Of a stretch of DNA of 64,000 nucleotides, positions 1 through 10,923 are shown in pieces. Source of the stretch: Globisporangium splendens. Lineage: Eukaryota; Oomycota; Peronosporomycetes; Pythiales; Pythiaceae. Within the stretch, counting starts at the first letter, position 1; the number at the start of each line of letters is the position of its first letter. Position numbers and translations under genes: made by a program. The stretch is from NCBI GenBank assembly GCA_006386115.1, contig VFIW01000167.1, positions 1-64,000 on the forward strand, written 5' to 3'. Under the pieces are notes generated by a model, which saw only the letters and a list, made by a program, of their open reading frames with translations, was not told where the DNA came from and made no database searches.

Positions 1-163
1 AAAATGGACATGTACTGCTTTGAGATATTTACATACCGTATGCTGTTTGCAAGGTTTATGCGGACGTTTATTTCTTGCGCGAACGATAAACACTCTGTGT
101 GAGAGAAAGTGTCCAGTAGGACCATATTGAGACCGACAGCGAGATAGCGAAGCAAGAAGCGCC

Positions 164-1513
164 ATGGAAGACGTCAAGTCCGCCGCCCACGCGCTCAATG
201 TACGCCCCCTGCCTCATGTACATATGCATACTCAGTGCGCATCGCAGAGAAGCCGTCTGCGCAGTGTGTGTATGGAGGCGTCTGACTGACCTTTGTGGCT
301 GTGTTTGTGTTGGACGATGGGATCGCAAAGGACCGCGGTGCGGGTCTCGATTTCGGCAAGTACATGCGTCTTGATAGATAGCTCTCTGGGTTCTGTATGT
401 CAGAGCTGCTGCATCACTATCGCAACTAATCGCTGTGTGCGCTGGTATTGGTGTTGCTACAGAGGTGTCGGTCGCCGAAGGGGACGACTTTGAAGCTGGT
501 CTGATGTCTCCGAAAGGTACGAGAGGCAGCGTGACCACAGCTCATGGTGTATGCGATATTGACTACGCTTTCTGGTGCAGTCCGCGATACGCTTATGGGG
601 AAGAAGGCAGGCTACAGCGACGGTTCCAAGGAAGAAGGCGCCCGCGGAGGCATGTGCGGGTGCTTCACGCTCGCGTACTACAAACCTGTACGTGCATTAT
701 TGATGAGCTCCTCGGCCCTCAATATGCTTAATGATTTACTCTCTGTCGCCATGATGGTTTAGTACTTTGATGTGGACACAGTCGACGTCCAGCAGCGGTT
801 GACGCGTGCGTTGCTCCCGTTCAAGAAGAACCCGACGTTTGCCGAGATGATCGCGCCGAGCCCCGATGCGTACGGTCCCTTTTGGCTCTCGACGACGCTG
901 ATTTTCTGTCTGGCGTCGTGCAGCAATGTGGCGTCGTACATGGATTTTAATGGCGATATTAGCGAGTGGTCGTATGATTTCAGTCGCTTGGCGTCGGCGT
1001 ACACGCTGGTCGAGATCTTTCTCTTCGGTCTCCCCGTGCTGCTCTGGCTGCTGGGGAAATACATGAGCGTCCCCATGACGCTCTCGTTCCTGCTCTGCTT
1101 GTATGGATACTCGATGGCGATTTTCATTCCGGCGTCGGTACGTGCTTTTCTGCGTTGCTGTCCGCTTTTCCCAATTGCGCGCTGACTGACTGCTCCTCAT
1201 ATCCAACTTTTTTTTTGATTGGTGGCAGATTGCGTGCATGGCGCCGGCCGACGGCTTTGACTGGGTTGTGCTGCTGCTCTCGATGGCGTGGTCGCTGTTT
1301 TTCCTCTTGAACAACCTCTGGTCCGTCATCTCCGAACATTTGTCCAAGGAGAAGATGCTGCCTGTGCTCGCGTTCATCAGGTGCGCACATCCACTCATTC
1401 ATGGATTTGTGTATGTGTCTCTGTTTACTCATGCGATGCGTTTGTTTCTCTTTGTTCCACGTAGCGCAACGCATTTAGTGTGGGCGATCCTGATGAAATT
1501 GCTCTTCTTCTAA
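164..1513 (+). CDS. YIPF1/YIPF2-like Yip1-domain membrane protein
   Basis: Six exons fit: 164-199, about 465-516, 581-687, 763-1137, 1229-1380 and 1465-1513, all joined at GT-AG introns with the frame preserved. The protein starts MEDVKSAAHALN, has an acidic lead, then YYKPYFDVDTVDVQQRL, the typical entry into a YIPF1/2 Yip1 domain, followed by PDAYGPFWLSTTLIF and about five hydrophobic segments. It ends ATHLVWAILMKLLFF. Family knowledge: Yip1-domain proteins are multi-pass Golgi/ER proteins that associate with Rab GTPases and act in vesicle traffic. The donor and acceptor of the first intron are the least certain; the acceptor before VSVAEGDD was chosen to keep the frame. Family assignment is firm, exon 1-2 is moderate. 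Confidence 0.85.
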
Positions 1514-1660
1514 CTCGATTAATACATTCGTTCACACAAGAGAGACGCGGGACATTGAAGGCAACTAATCAAATTGGGATTGACGCAGACATTTAACATA
1601 GGGAAACATGCACATTTGCTTTCTTTTTTTCTCTACAACTATGGCGCATACGACTTGTGC

Positions 1661-2958
1661 TTATTGCTTCGTGAGAACCTGCAGATTCTCGCTGTCGCTG
1701 TCGCTATCCATGCCGTTCTCGGCATTGAGCATCGCTTCTCGCTCGTCGTCTGGGTGCGCGGAGAGAGTCTCAAAGTCGATGTCGCTGTCATGCGTGCTGA
1801 TCTTTTCCGTCCGGTTCCTGAAGGGTTCATTTAAATAGAAACAGTATCAGTAAATGAGGCGCATGCATTCTTCTAACCAATAGAGAAGCAACCAAACGCA
1901 CTTGAGGAAGATGGCGAGACGAATGTACTGCACGGCATTGCGGAGCGCGAGGATTGAGTCCGCCGCGACTTCTTCCAGTTCACCAAGCACGCCTTCTTCG
2001 TTGAAGTACATCGCGACAGACACTAGACTCATCACTACACCCAATAGCAAAATAGAAGGAGTATTGGTACAAAGCTCAAGTGAATGCCATTCCTAAAGCA
2101 GTAAAGTGACATACCGAGCGCGACGACATCGAAGATATTGCACCACTTGGTCCAGAAACGCTGCAGTCCGCAAACACACAAGCAAACATCAGAAACAAGA
2201 TCTATTTTGAACAACTGTGCTGCCATGCACAGAATTCTATACGTACTCGCTTGAACGCCATCATGCGCAGCAGCACTTCAAACACGAGGAGCGCGCTCAC
2301 AGTGATCTCCAGCGAGATAAACAGCACAGACGAAGGGCTGCAGCACACCAGCACATACCAAAAAAAAAGGATACACAAGCAATCACCCAATGAGTCAACG
2401 GACGAACCGACAAAACTACGAAGCGTACGCAAAAGATCACGTACATGCGCCATCGGTTCAACACCGTCTATCGCGCATCAAGCCAACAAAACACAAGCAC
2501 ACATCAGCCACGAACAGCTCTCGAAGGTTCATCCTCTCATAGAATACAACGACAGAAGCCACACGTACCCACACAACGCATGCGATGCTGGAGACGACGG
2601 TGAAGAAGTAGATGAGGCGGTAGAAGCTGGAGAAGTAGAGCCGCGCCGCGACGGTCATCGCGTACTCTGCACATCCGATATGCTGCGCCTTGGAGGCGCT
2701 GACCGTCGGCGTGCGCACTTTCGAGGCGTCCGAGAGCGGCACGCGCGTGAACAGAGCGCGTCCGACCATCCTCACCCACCAGCCGAGATATGGAGCAGGC
2801 GCTGCTTGAGTGTGGAATGAAGCTCCAAGCTTCGATTTTCTTCCACGCGATTGGCTTTTAACAGCACTTGCTCGCTGGTGATGGCGCAATACTCGAGGCA
2901 TGAGGAAGGTAGAGAAGGGTTCAGCAGCACCACTGTATCGACGCGATAAAGTACACAT
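1661..2958 (-). CDS. Small voltage-sensor-like four-helix membrane protein
   Basis: A multi-exon gene. Exons toward the C terminus join cleanly: S2 (2337 downward, PSSVLFISLEITVSALLVFE), then RRFWTKWCNIFDVVAL, then MSLVSVAMYFNEEG through RNAVQYIRLAIFLK, then an acidic tail ending SENLQVLTKQ with TAA at 1661-1663. Hydrophobic S1 is YRLIYFFTVVSSIACVV. The pattern of S2 acidic residues, the F-W-x-x-W/D segment of S3 and arginines in the last helix resembles the voltage-sensor module of Hv1, TPTE and Ion_trans channels, but no pore segment follows. Function is inferred only: a proton channel or other stand-alone voltage sensor is possible. The N terminus is uncertain; ATG at 2958 is in frame with S1, but a 77-nt intron (2699-2775) and an upstream frame would also work. 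Confidence 0.6.
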
Positions 2959-3038
2959 GCGTACAGAGCTCTATTTGTTAGTTGTTCAAAATGAGTGTAG
3001 GATATAAGTAAGAGATAAGAGTATATGTGTGCAAGCAA

Positions 3039-3820
3039 AGTGCCAAAAGAGGAAACAAATGAAACGCGTCACCAAACTGATGCCGTTTTGTGGCTTTGCT
3101 CGCCAGTTCAAGTGTTGTGGAGCTCCTCCGTTAAACGGACCGTTTGTCCGACCTGAAGTTCTCCTGCTGAATGAAGGGAGCGAGTGAAGAGGATGCGCCT
3201 TTCCCACTCGGATCGCAGCACACTGCACCAGTGTTGACGCCTGCCAACCTTCCCTTCTCATTTCCCTCATTGGATACCGTTTCTTCTGTCGTATCAAACA
3301 CACTTCCATTTTCGGCTCTTGTCGTGCGGCAAACATCGAATTGGGTGGTGGTCGTAAACACTGGCATCTGTTGTTGATAATAATCAAAGCAAAACAGCCG
3401 TGGAGTGATAGCAAAGCGAGCGCTATTACACGAAAGTGAGCCCTTTGGTTGCAGAATGTACAACCAACGCACTGGAAGCATTTCGGTTCACGCTTCCATT
3501 CCGTCGCCGAACCTCTCGCATTCTCCACGATGGAGACCGTGACAGCCGAGCCCACTAGCAAGCCATTGCGACACGGTCTCTCACACCACCTCGTTCTTTT
3601 TGCTCACTCGGAGACAACCATCAGCTTGAAAGGAGGAATGCGTCCCACTCTCTTTTGGTGGAGCTGCAACTTCAACTTGGATGACGCGCGCAAAAAAGGT
3701 CCCGGGATGCGCCAACTACTCGCACTATGAGTCCGGTGCGTTGCCGAATGCGTGGAGTTCACTTCCGAATTCGCGGTCTTCGACTCACAACGCGCGACTC
3801 GGAACCTCTCCTTCTGCATG
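3039..3820. other. Intergenic stretch, no recognised gene
   Basis: This lies between divergently oriented neighbours. Several short reading frames exist on both strands (up to about 190 codons) but none has recognisable domains or clear splice structure. It presumably holds the promoters of the membrane-protein gene to the left and the secreted hydrolase to the right. Confidence 0.5.
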
Positions 3821-5232
3821 ATGTGGAAGACCTGCGCCATCGGAGCATTCGTGGCGTGCGCGCTCAACGGGATCGTGACGGCGATCCGCCCAGGAGACCA
3901 AGCGTGCGCTCTCAGTGCATCGAACCAGTGCGCCGTGAGCGCCATCGAGCCTTCGACGTTGGACGGCAGTGTGCTTATCTACCCGGGCGGCAAGACTCGC
4001 TGCGCGTTCGACGACTTTACCGATGTGAAAGGTAATTTCAATACGAACAAGACCTACTTCTTCCAGGTGTTCCCAAACAAGGACCAGGACAAGAAGAAGC
4101 TGCTGCTGTTCTTCCAGGGCGGAGGCGCATGCACTGGTGATGACACGTGCAGTTTCTCGCTTCAATGCTCGCTGGGCAAATCGGCCACGTTCAACCCGAA
4201 TGCCGTGCCCAGCAGCAGCGGTATCTTGAACCGCACGAACACCGACAATCTGTTCAAGGACTGGAACATTGTGCACATCCCGTACTGCACGGGTGACCTT
4301 CACGTTGGCAACGCTGAGCACCAGCCTTCCGATAGTGTCTATGCCCAGTTTCTCGGTCAACCGCAATGCATTGGCCAGAAAATGGTGACACACATGGTCG
4401 GGTACGAGAACACGATGTCTGCGTTGAAGTGGGCGTTGGCCAACTACCCAAGCCCAGAGCACCTCATTGTCGGCGGCGCGAGTGCGGGGTCGCTTGCCGC
4501 TCAAGCAGTGAGCGTGCTGGTGGCCGATCTCTGGAACGTCAAAGGCTCGGCCACTCGGTACTCGATACTCGCGGACAGCTACGTCGGCGTCTTGCCAGAA
4601 GAGGAGAAACCGTCTGGCGAGACGCTCGATTACTATGGCGCGTGCGACGTTGACCTGAAGGTTCCAGCTGGGATTGAATCGTCGTGCAAAGCCAAGACGC
4701 TCACGGTCGTGCAGTTGATGTCGTCGCTCCTACAGGCAACATCGTTTAGTGACTGGCTGTTCATCGACAGCAAAGCCGATCAAACACAGCGGTACTTCTA
4801 TCAGCTCGTGAAGGATGGCATCGCGGGATACCCATTCCCAAACCTCATCTCAGGCACCGACTTTTTCGCGGTAAGTACTGAAGTGCTGCAGTGCCACTCT
4901 TTTTTTTGTGAGAATGTCGTCCCATGCACACTTTGTACTAAAATGTGCGCTTTTACTTTGTCTACATCCAGGACATGACGACGATGATCAACGCGTACCG
5001 CACCGTGAGTTCGCGCATCTCGACGTTCTTTGTCGAGGGCCAAAGACACGTGTTCCTCACGTCTGAAGATTACACGACCGTGTTGAGCGACACGGGCGAC
5101 GTGCTCGGCGCGTTCCTCAAGAAATGGCTGCTTCCGCACGACGATCCGTCGGTCGCGCCGACGCCAGCGCCAACGTCGAGCAGTCCGTCCCCTTCTCCAT
5201 CGACCACGCCATCGGTTCGTCCAGGCTGCTAA
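3821..5232 (+). CDS. Secreted pectinacetylesterase/Notum-type hydrolase, copy 1
   Basis: Two exons, 3821-4870 and 4972-5232, give about 436 residues. The start MWKTCAIGAFVACALNGIVTA is a signal peptide matching the starts of the two other intact copies in this window; an ATG sits directly before it at 3818. Landmarks are YPGGKTRCAFDDFTD, the oxyanion motif FFQGGGAC, IPYCTGDLH, the nucleophile elbow GGASAGS, SDWLFIDSKAD and a late VEGQRHVFL histidine. Family knowledge: pectinacetylesterase/Notum proteins are alpha/beta hydrolases that remove acyl groups from polysaccharides or proteins through Ser-Asp-His. The C terminus is a Pro/Ser/Thr-rich tail. Substrate is inferred; a plant cell wall acetyl ester is the obvious candidate. 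Confidence 0.85.
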
Positions 5233-5797
5233 AGCGTTTGAAGAGCAGTAAACTCTTATTCACCACTTGGAGAAAAGTATCAACTCTCAAGACCGATTTT
5301 GTTCTTTTGATACCAACCTCTCTTGATACTTTTATTCTGCGAGAGTGCAGCAGTGCGCAAACAGGCAGCTTCAACTAGTGCTAACTACATTCAGTACTTG
5401 ACACCACAGTGGGGAGTCCATCGATATTCTGGAGCCCACGAGTGGCACGATGGAGGGAGGAAAGAAGACGTTCTCTCCTACCACTCATGGACCTCAGGAT
5501 GATAAGCAAGCACGCCTCCATCCCCAAACACGGCTAGCTGGGTTTGCCTGTTTGGATTGAGCACGTAGAGGGACAAGCGGCACGCTCGACATGGCGAAAT
5601 TTCAAGCAGTAAGACCGTTCGGATTGCACAACAAGTCGTCACTCCTCGTGTTGTATTACATGTGCGCTGCTACTCAAGGGCAGCAACGGAGACACGTTAG
5701 TCCGGCCAGTGTCTCCATCCCTTTTTTCCGCATTCCGGAATTTGCCTTCTCGCTGTCAATAGCTTCGTCCTCGACCTCTCATTGTTTACTGGGGGTA
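5233..5797. other. Intergenic stretch, no gene seen
   Basis: Spacer between copy 1 and the broken copy 2 of the secreted hydrolase. No reading frame with recognisable content was seen. Confidence 0.5.
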
Positions 5798-6561
5798 ATG
5801 CAGCCAATTTGCTGCATGTTTATCGGCATGTTTGCGTGCACGCTCAGCAACACCACCGACGCGTATCGGCCAGGCGACCATACCTGACCACTCAGTGAAT
5901 CCAACGATAATAGCAAGTGTGCTGTCGACTCGATCGTGCCGTCCGAGCTGGATGGCAGCGTGCTCATCTGCCCAGGCGGCAAGACTTGCTGCTCGTTTGA
6001 CGATTTTTGGCACGTGCGGTGTCGACCTGAAGCTCCCAGCCGATATTGCCGACCCAGACGGTGGCCGTGATGCAACTCGTCTCGGCTCTGCTGAAGCAAG
6101 TAGCGCCATTCAGCGACTGGCTGTTCATCGAGAAAAAAGGAAGACAAAACGGAGTGGCTCTTCTGCCAGCTCGTCAAAGACGGTATCGCCGGATTCCCAT
6201 TCCCAGAGCTTCTCTCAGGAGTCGACTTCTTCCAGTACGTGTCATTTCTTTCTATCTCGACGGTGTTGTTTTTCCGATTATGTGTGTCAAGCAAGTGGAG
6301 ACGGTGATTGCGACATACCACTCCGTAAGTTCGCGAATCTCAACTTTCTTTGTCGAGGTCGAGCAGCACGAGTTCCTGGTCTGCGACAACTACACCGCGA
6401 CCGAGAGCGACACTGGGGACAAACTTGGAGAGTTTCTCAGGAAGTGGTTGACGCCTTCCAACAATGCCACAGAACCAGCAACTGCAGCACCAAGTTCGCT
6501 GGCTGCAACATCAGCCTTGTCGGGAGCAGCTCCATTGCTCCTTGCAGTGACTTGTTCCTGA
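5798..6561 (+). pseudogene. Broken pectinacetylesterase-like gene, copy 2
   Basis: The start MQPICCMFIGMFACTLSNTTDAYRPGDH is an intact signal peptide of the same family. A stop follows at once (RPGDHT then TGA), the frame later reads SELDGSVLICPGGKTCCSFDDF, and then jumps out of frame to GTCGVDLKLPADI. About 200 codons present in the intact copies are absent, including the GGGAC and GxSAG catalytic segments. The 3' part is recognisable in shifting frames: LVSALLKQVAPFSDWLFIEKKG, QLVKDGIAGFPFPELLSGVDFF, and after an intron-like stretch VSSRISTFFVEVEQHEFL through a hydrophobic tail. A large internal deletion plus several frame breaks make this a pseudogene. Confidence 0.85.
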
Positions 6562-6762
6562 GTTCTTCTCATGGGTCACGCGTAATGGACATGCACCGTC
6601 TCGTGCTGAGATAGAGCTCTTCAGTCGAAACTGTACTCATTTCAAGAAAATCTGATAGATGGTCCACTGACTGCCATTCAAAAATATCTGAATTTTTCAT
6701 TCACGGTTTATAATTGCACGAAATCGTTCGTGCTGTGTGTTATTGTATGATTTGATGGTAGT

Positions 6763-9700
6763 TTATCTCTTTTGGTGGTTGATGTAGCGGAGTGCGAGGC
6801 TGCTGAGGATGAGAAGTCCGACAATGTACGCGATGACGACGAAGAAGTACGCCACGATGTTGTCGCGTTCCATCCCAAACATACCTTCGGTGATCTCGCG
6901 GACCGTCATGTGGCCCAAGTCGATCGGCATGCCCTCGAGTGGCTGGCAAGCGAGTTGAGCGCCTGCATTTTCGTATTGACCGAGGCTTTCGTTCCACGTC
7001 GGTGCTTGATCACAGTCGGTGAAAACAAGCGCAGCCCCAATAGAAAGCGAGAACCGCTGCGGCGTGATCGTGTGCACCCACCGGAGACCCTGAGGAATCG
7101 CGCTCGCTGGAGGAGTGAACCCCATGAACAAGAAGAACGCCGTGTTCACAAGCACACCAATGATACCAGCGACTTCATTGCTCGGTAGCGCGTATGCGAA
7201 GGCATGACCCATGTAGGTCATGAGCAAGACCGCCAACGCCATGTTGAGCCAAAAGATCACCCCAGTGCCAAAACCCGTGAAGCCCACCATTGGGTAAAAG
7301 ACCACCGTGAAGAGGAGTGTGCTGAAGAACACGTACGGAATTTCAGCGACCGTGGAGCCGACAAAGTACCAGAGCGCGTTGTAGGTCTGCGCAGCGCGTT
7401 CGCGGTAGAACGAAGCGCGCTCATCCGACGCGACGGGGATCACACTGGTGAAAGACACGAAGCCACTGAATACGATTGCCAGGTATATCATGCCGACACC
7501 AGAGTTTATGCCACTGTACGTAGCGTAGTCGGCATCCACAAAGGTCACGCCAAAGAGCAAGGCCAAGACGATTGCGAGCGCGAAACGAGTCAAGTTGTAC
7601 GACGGCGTGCGCCAGTACACGTCCATGAATCGACCGACGACGAATTTCATCTGCAGCAGATTACCCGCAGCGCGCTTGTTCGCGAAGACGACCTCGTCCG
7701 ACTCCGGCGCAGGAGTCGACACACCAGGTTTCGCCATCGCCGCATCCAGCAACTGCTTGTGCTCGCTCTTCTTGAACACTTGAGCAAAGTCCGTGTCTTG
7801 GGTGGATGTGTTACCGACACCGGCGCCAATGCACTCGAGGATCCACGTGGCTGGGTTGCAGCCTGGAGTAATCGGTGCCACACCTGGAATGGCTTCAAAG
7901 TAGTTGATCAAGTTGCGGCAGTCCTCGCCCAACTCACCAAAGAATACAGCCTCGCCTCCGCGCTTGAGCAACAGGAGGCTATCAAACAAGAAGAACACTT
8001 CCGACGAAGGCTGGTGGATCGTGCACACGATCGTACGACCAGTATTGGCCACCTTGCGGACACCGTCCATGATCAACTTGGCCGAGCGCGCGTCCAGTCC
8101 ACTCGTTGGCTCATCCAAGAACAGCACACTCTGCTGCGCCGCCAGCTCAACGCCGATAGTCAGACGCTTCATTTGCTCCACGGAGCTGCCGCGGATGATC
8201 TGGTTGGCAATCCCGTGCATGTCGAGCAAGGTCAGACACTCGTTGACCGACTCCAACTTCTTGGCAGCGGACAATCGGCTGTCCTGGCGCAAGAACGCGC
8301 TGAACGTCAACGCTTCGCGGATCGTCGATGCTTCCGAGTGGATATCCATCTGCTCACAGTAACCAGTCGAGCGACGAATGGCCAAGTCGCTAGCCTCGTA
8401 CCCGTTGAAGAAGATCTTACCACGGATCTTGCCACCAGTCTTGCGTCCTGCGATGACATCCATCAGCGTCGTCTTGCCAGCGCCAGACGAACCCATCAAC
8501 GCCGTCATCGTGCCAGGTAGCGCAAACCCCGTGATTCCCTTGAGCAAGTCGATCGTTTCGTGCTTTGGGTTGCGCGGCAGCGGCACGGTGTACCACAGGT
8601 CCTGGAACGCGAGCGTCACCGGAAGAAAGCTCCGCTCGTCGGATTTGATGTCCACAGCAACCTCGCCGCTGGACGACGTCGACGAATCAGGCGTACCGGA
8701 ACTTCCTTTAGGGGTCGACGCCTCCATGTACGCATCCACTGCCGCATCCCCCTGCCGCTTGTTTCCAAGCGTGACTTTCTCTGGAGCCTCGTAGCGCACG
8801 TACTCGAGAGATAAGTACGACAGGGTCATAAAGATCATGTACTGCACGAGCAGCACGACCACTGACACCGGGAGCCAGAACTTTTCGGTTGGCACGCCAA
8901 ACAGATTCATGTAGTACTCACTCATCGTTTGATTGTTGAACTGTTCACAGTAGTTGAGACCATTGTATTCGCACACGTCAAACTCAGGTGAGCGGTATTG
9001 ATTGACAGCTAAGCCACGAAGGCTCCAACCGACGGGGCTGATCCAGTACAGCCAAATAAGGTAGTCCGGCATCTGGGCCTTTGTCACGATGAACCCGGCA
9101 AAGATCACAAACGTCAGGATTGAGACCATGCCGACAGGACCCGCGATATTGCTGTGCGGAGAAAGCGTGGCGACGAAGAAGTTCCAGACTCCGAGTGTCA
9201 TGTGCGTGATGAGCAGCACGATTTCAAAGATAATGAATCGGCTCGCTTGGCTCACGAACCCGCACATCCAGTACGACAGCGTCCCAAAGACGATGGTCTC
9301 GACGAGAGCCAACGGAAATTGAGCAGCAGCATTGGCAAGCACGTAGGACGACGTGCGGAAGAAGTTGGCTCGGCGTTGCTTGTAAAAGACCTCGCGGGCA
9401 TCCACGTACGTTGGGATCTGAGACTGTTGGCCCAGCGACAAGAAGATCACGGTCGCGAAAATGATTCCCATCACGATATTCACCTGCGTTGGGTCAAACT
9501 GGAAGAACATGGCCGAGTTCAAGAGGCCCATCACGATCACCATGGCAACGCGACCGCAGATGAAAGACTTGTTTCGGAACTGCACCATCAGCTGACGTCG
9601 CGTCAGCGTCGCCGTACTGTCCAAAAACGACTGGTGGAACTCGGCCATTGGCTCCATGTGCGCTGCCACGTTGGCAAGAAGCTCTGGGTTGTGAGGCGTG

Positions 9701-10923
9701 TCCAAATATTGACGCGTGGCGGTGAAGATGTCCGACTGGCGGAAGATCTCTGCAAACTCACTCGCAAGGCGGGGACGCGGGCGGTGGTGAGGTGGAGGTC
9801 CGATCTCATACTTGCGTTGCTGACTCGTACCGAGGTCGAGAAGGTAGTCGCCGACGTCGCGTTCTGGTGGACACACAAACCCGAGCTCCTGGAAGTAACC
9901 GACCACTTGCTCGCGCGGACCGTGGTACATTATTTCGCCTTCGTTCAGGATCATCACGTCATCGAAGAGCGCGAACACTTCCGGTGATGGCTGCAGCAGT
10001 GCGATAACCACCGTTTTGCGAAGCTTCCTGGCAATTCCGCGCTGCGTGCTGATGATATCGTAAGTGGCGGCGCTGTCGAGACCCGTACTAATCTCGTCCA
10101 TGAACGCCGCGTATCGCATCCCGAACTCCATTTCACCCACGGTCACACGCTTGCGCTCGCCGCCGGAGACACCACGCGTCATCGAATCACCGACAACTGT
10201 GTCCTGGCAGTTCTGGAGTCCAAGCTGTTGGATGATCACGTCTGGGTAGTGCTCAAACAGAGCGCGTGCAGCTTCCAGCGCCTCCGCGTTCTCTTCCGGC
10301 GTGCCTTTCGAGAGTAGCTCTTCGCCGCGCCGAGAGAGCTCGCCACCGCAGAATGTGTGAGCAAACTCGAGCGTCTCCTTGACGGTCAGACCTGGAAAAT
10401 GCCGGTCGTGCTGGTCAACGTACGTGGCAAACTGCGACAGCGTCTTCGTAACGGCTTCCTGTGGAACGCCGTTGTACGTGATCTCGCCTTCCACCGTCAC
10501 GTTTTTCTCCACTGGGAACCGTCCGCTGAGAATCTTCATCAATGCCGACTTCCCGGATCCAGGCTGACCTAGCACGAGCGTGAGTGTGCCCGGCCTGAAC
10601 GCACCGCTGATATTCTTGAGGATCTCCTTGCGCGCTCGACGCTTCGAGACACACGAGAAGGCCATCTTGACTGTGTTGAGCAGCGTCGGCAGGTCAGAAG
10701 TGGGCGAAGCTGCGTCTTCATCGACGACCGCGACGTCGGCGGACAGGCTGAGATCCGAGAACCGGACCTCCATCTGGGGGAGCGCGCGACCGAGCGCGGT
10801 CTCGAGCTTCGTCGAGACGTATTCGTGGAGCACGTGGGGACCATGCGCCATGAGTGTCTCCCCGGACTCGAGTCGCACGTCGGGCGTACGCTTTGCCTGG
10901 GGTTGATGAGATACCGAAGTCAT
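6763..10923 (-). CDS. Full-size ABCG (PDR-type) ABC transporter
   Basis: One uninterrupted 1386-codon frame, normal length for the PDR/ABCG full-size family, ordered NBD1-TMD1-NBD2-TMD2. NBD1 has Walker A GQPGSGKS near residue 119, signature VSGGERKR and Walker B AAFMDEISTGLD. NBD2 has Walker A GSSGAGKTTL, the variant signature SSVEQMKRLTIG normal for this family, and Walker B VLFLDEPTSGLD. Two blocks of about six transmembrane helices follow the NBDs. Family knowledge: these plasma-membrane pumps export hydrophobic compounds, including plant defence metabolites and fungicides. The substrate here is unknown. The gene is convergent with the broken hydrolase copy and 201 nt from it. Confidence 0.95.
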   Translation of the reverse strand: MTSVSHQPQAKRTPDVRLESGETLMAHGPHVLHEYVSTKLETALGRALPQMEVRFSDLSLSADVAVVDEDAASPTSDLPTLLNTVKMAFSCVSKRRARKEILKNISGAFRPGTLTLVLGQPGSGKSALMKILSGRFPVEKNVTVEGEITYNGVPQEAVTKTLSQFATYVDQHDRHFPGLTVKETLEFAHTFCGGELSRRGEELLSKGTPEENAEALEAARALFEHYPDVIIQQLGLQNCQDTVVGDSMTRGVSGGERKRVTVGEMEFGMRYAAFMDEISTGLDSAATYDIISTQRGIARKLRKTVVIALLQPSPEVFALFDDVMILNEGEIMYHGPREQVVGYFQELGFVCPPERDVGDYLLDLGTSQQRKYEIGPPPHHRPRPRLASEFAEIFRQSDIFTATRQYLDTPHNPELLANVAAHMEPMAEFHQSFLDSTATLTRRQLMVQFRNKSFICGRVAMVIVMGLLNSAMFFQFDPTQVNIVMGIIFATVIFLSLGQQSQIPTYVDAREVFYKQRRANFFRTSSYVLANAAAQFPLALVETIVFGTLSYWMCGFVSQASRFIIFEIVLLITHMTLGVWNFFVATLSPHSNIAGPVGMVSILTFVIFAGFIVTKAQMPDYLIWLYWISPVGWSLRGLAVNQYRSPEFDVCEYNGLNYCEQFNNQTMSEYYMNLFGVPTEKFWLPVSVVVLLVQYMIFMTLSYLSLEYVRYEAPEKVTLGNKRQGDAAVDAYMEASTPKGSSGTPDSSTSSSGEVAVDIKSDERSFLPVTLAFQDLWYTVPLPRNPKHETIDLLKGITGFALPGTMTALMGSSGAGKTTLMDVIAGRKTGGKIRGKIFFNGYEASDLAIRRSTGYCEQMDIHSEASTIREALTFSAFLRQDSRLSAAKKLESVNECLTLLDMHGIANQIIRGSSVEQMKRLTIGVELAAQQSVLFLDEPTSGLDARSAKLIMDGVRKVANTGRTIVCTIHQPSSEVFFLFDSLLLLKRGGEAVFFGELGEDCRNLINYFEAIPGVAPITPGCNPATWILECIGAGVGNTSTQDTDFAQVFKKSEHKQLLDAAMAKPGVSTPAPESDEVVFANKRAAGNLLQMKFVVGRFMDVYWRTPSYNLTRFALAIVLALLFGVTFVDADYATYSGINSGVGMIYLAIVFSGFVSFTSVIPVASDERASFYRERAAQTYNALWYFVGSTVAEIPYVFFSTLLFTVVFYPMVGFTGFGTGVIFWLNMALAVLLMTYMGHAFAYALPSNEVAGIIGVLVNTAFFLFMGFTPPASAIPQGLRWVHTITPQRFSLSIGAALVFTDCDQAPTWNESLGQYENAGAQLACQPLEGMPIDLGHMTVREITEGMFGMERDNIVAYFFVVIAYIVGLLILSSLALRYINHQKR

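Noticed and set aside
7204..8520. 438-codon frame on the plus strand opposite the ABC transporter
   Set aside because: Arg/His-rich composition typical of the reverse of a GC-rich gene; the minus strand carries a complete ABCG protein.
9154..9987. 277-codon frame opposite the ABC transporter
   Set aside because: Same reason; no domain, fully inside a well-supported gene.
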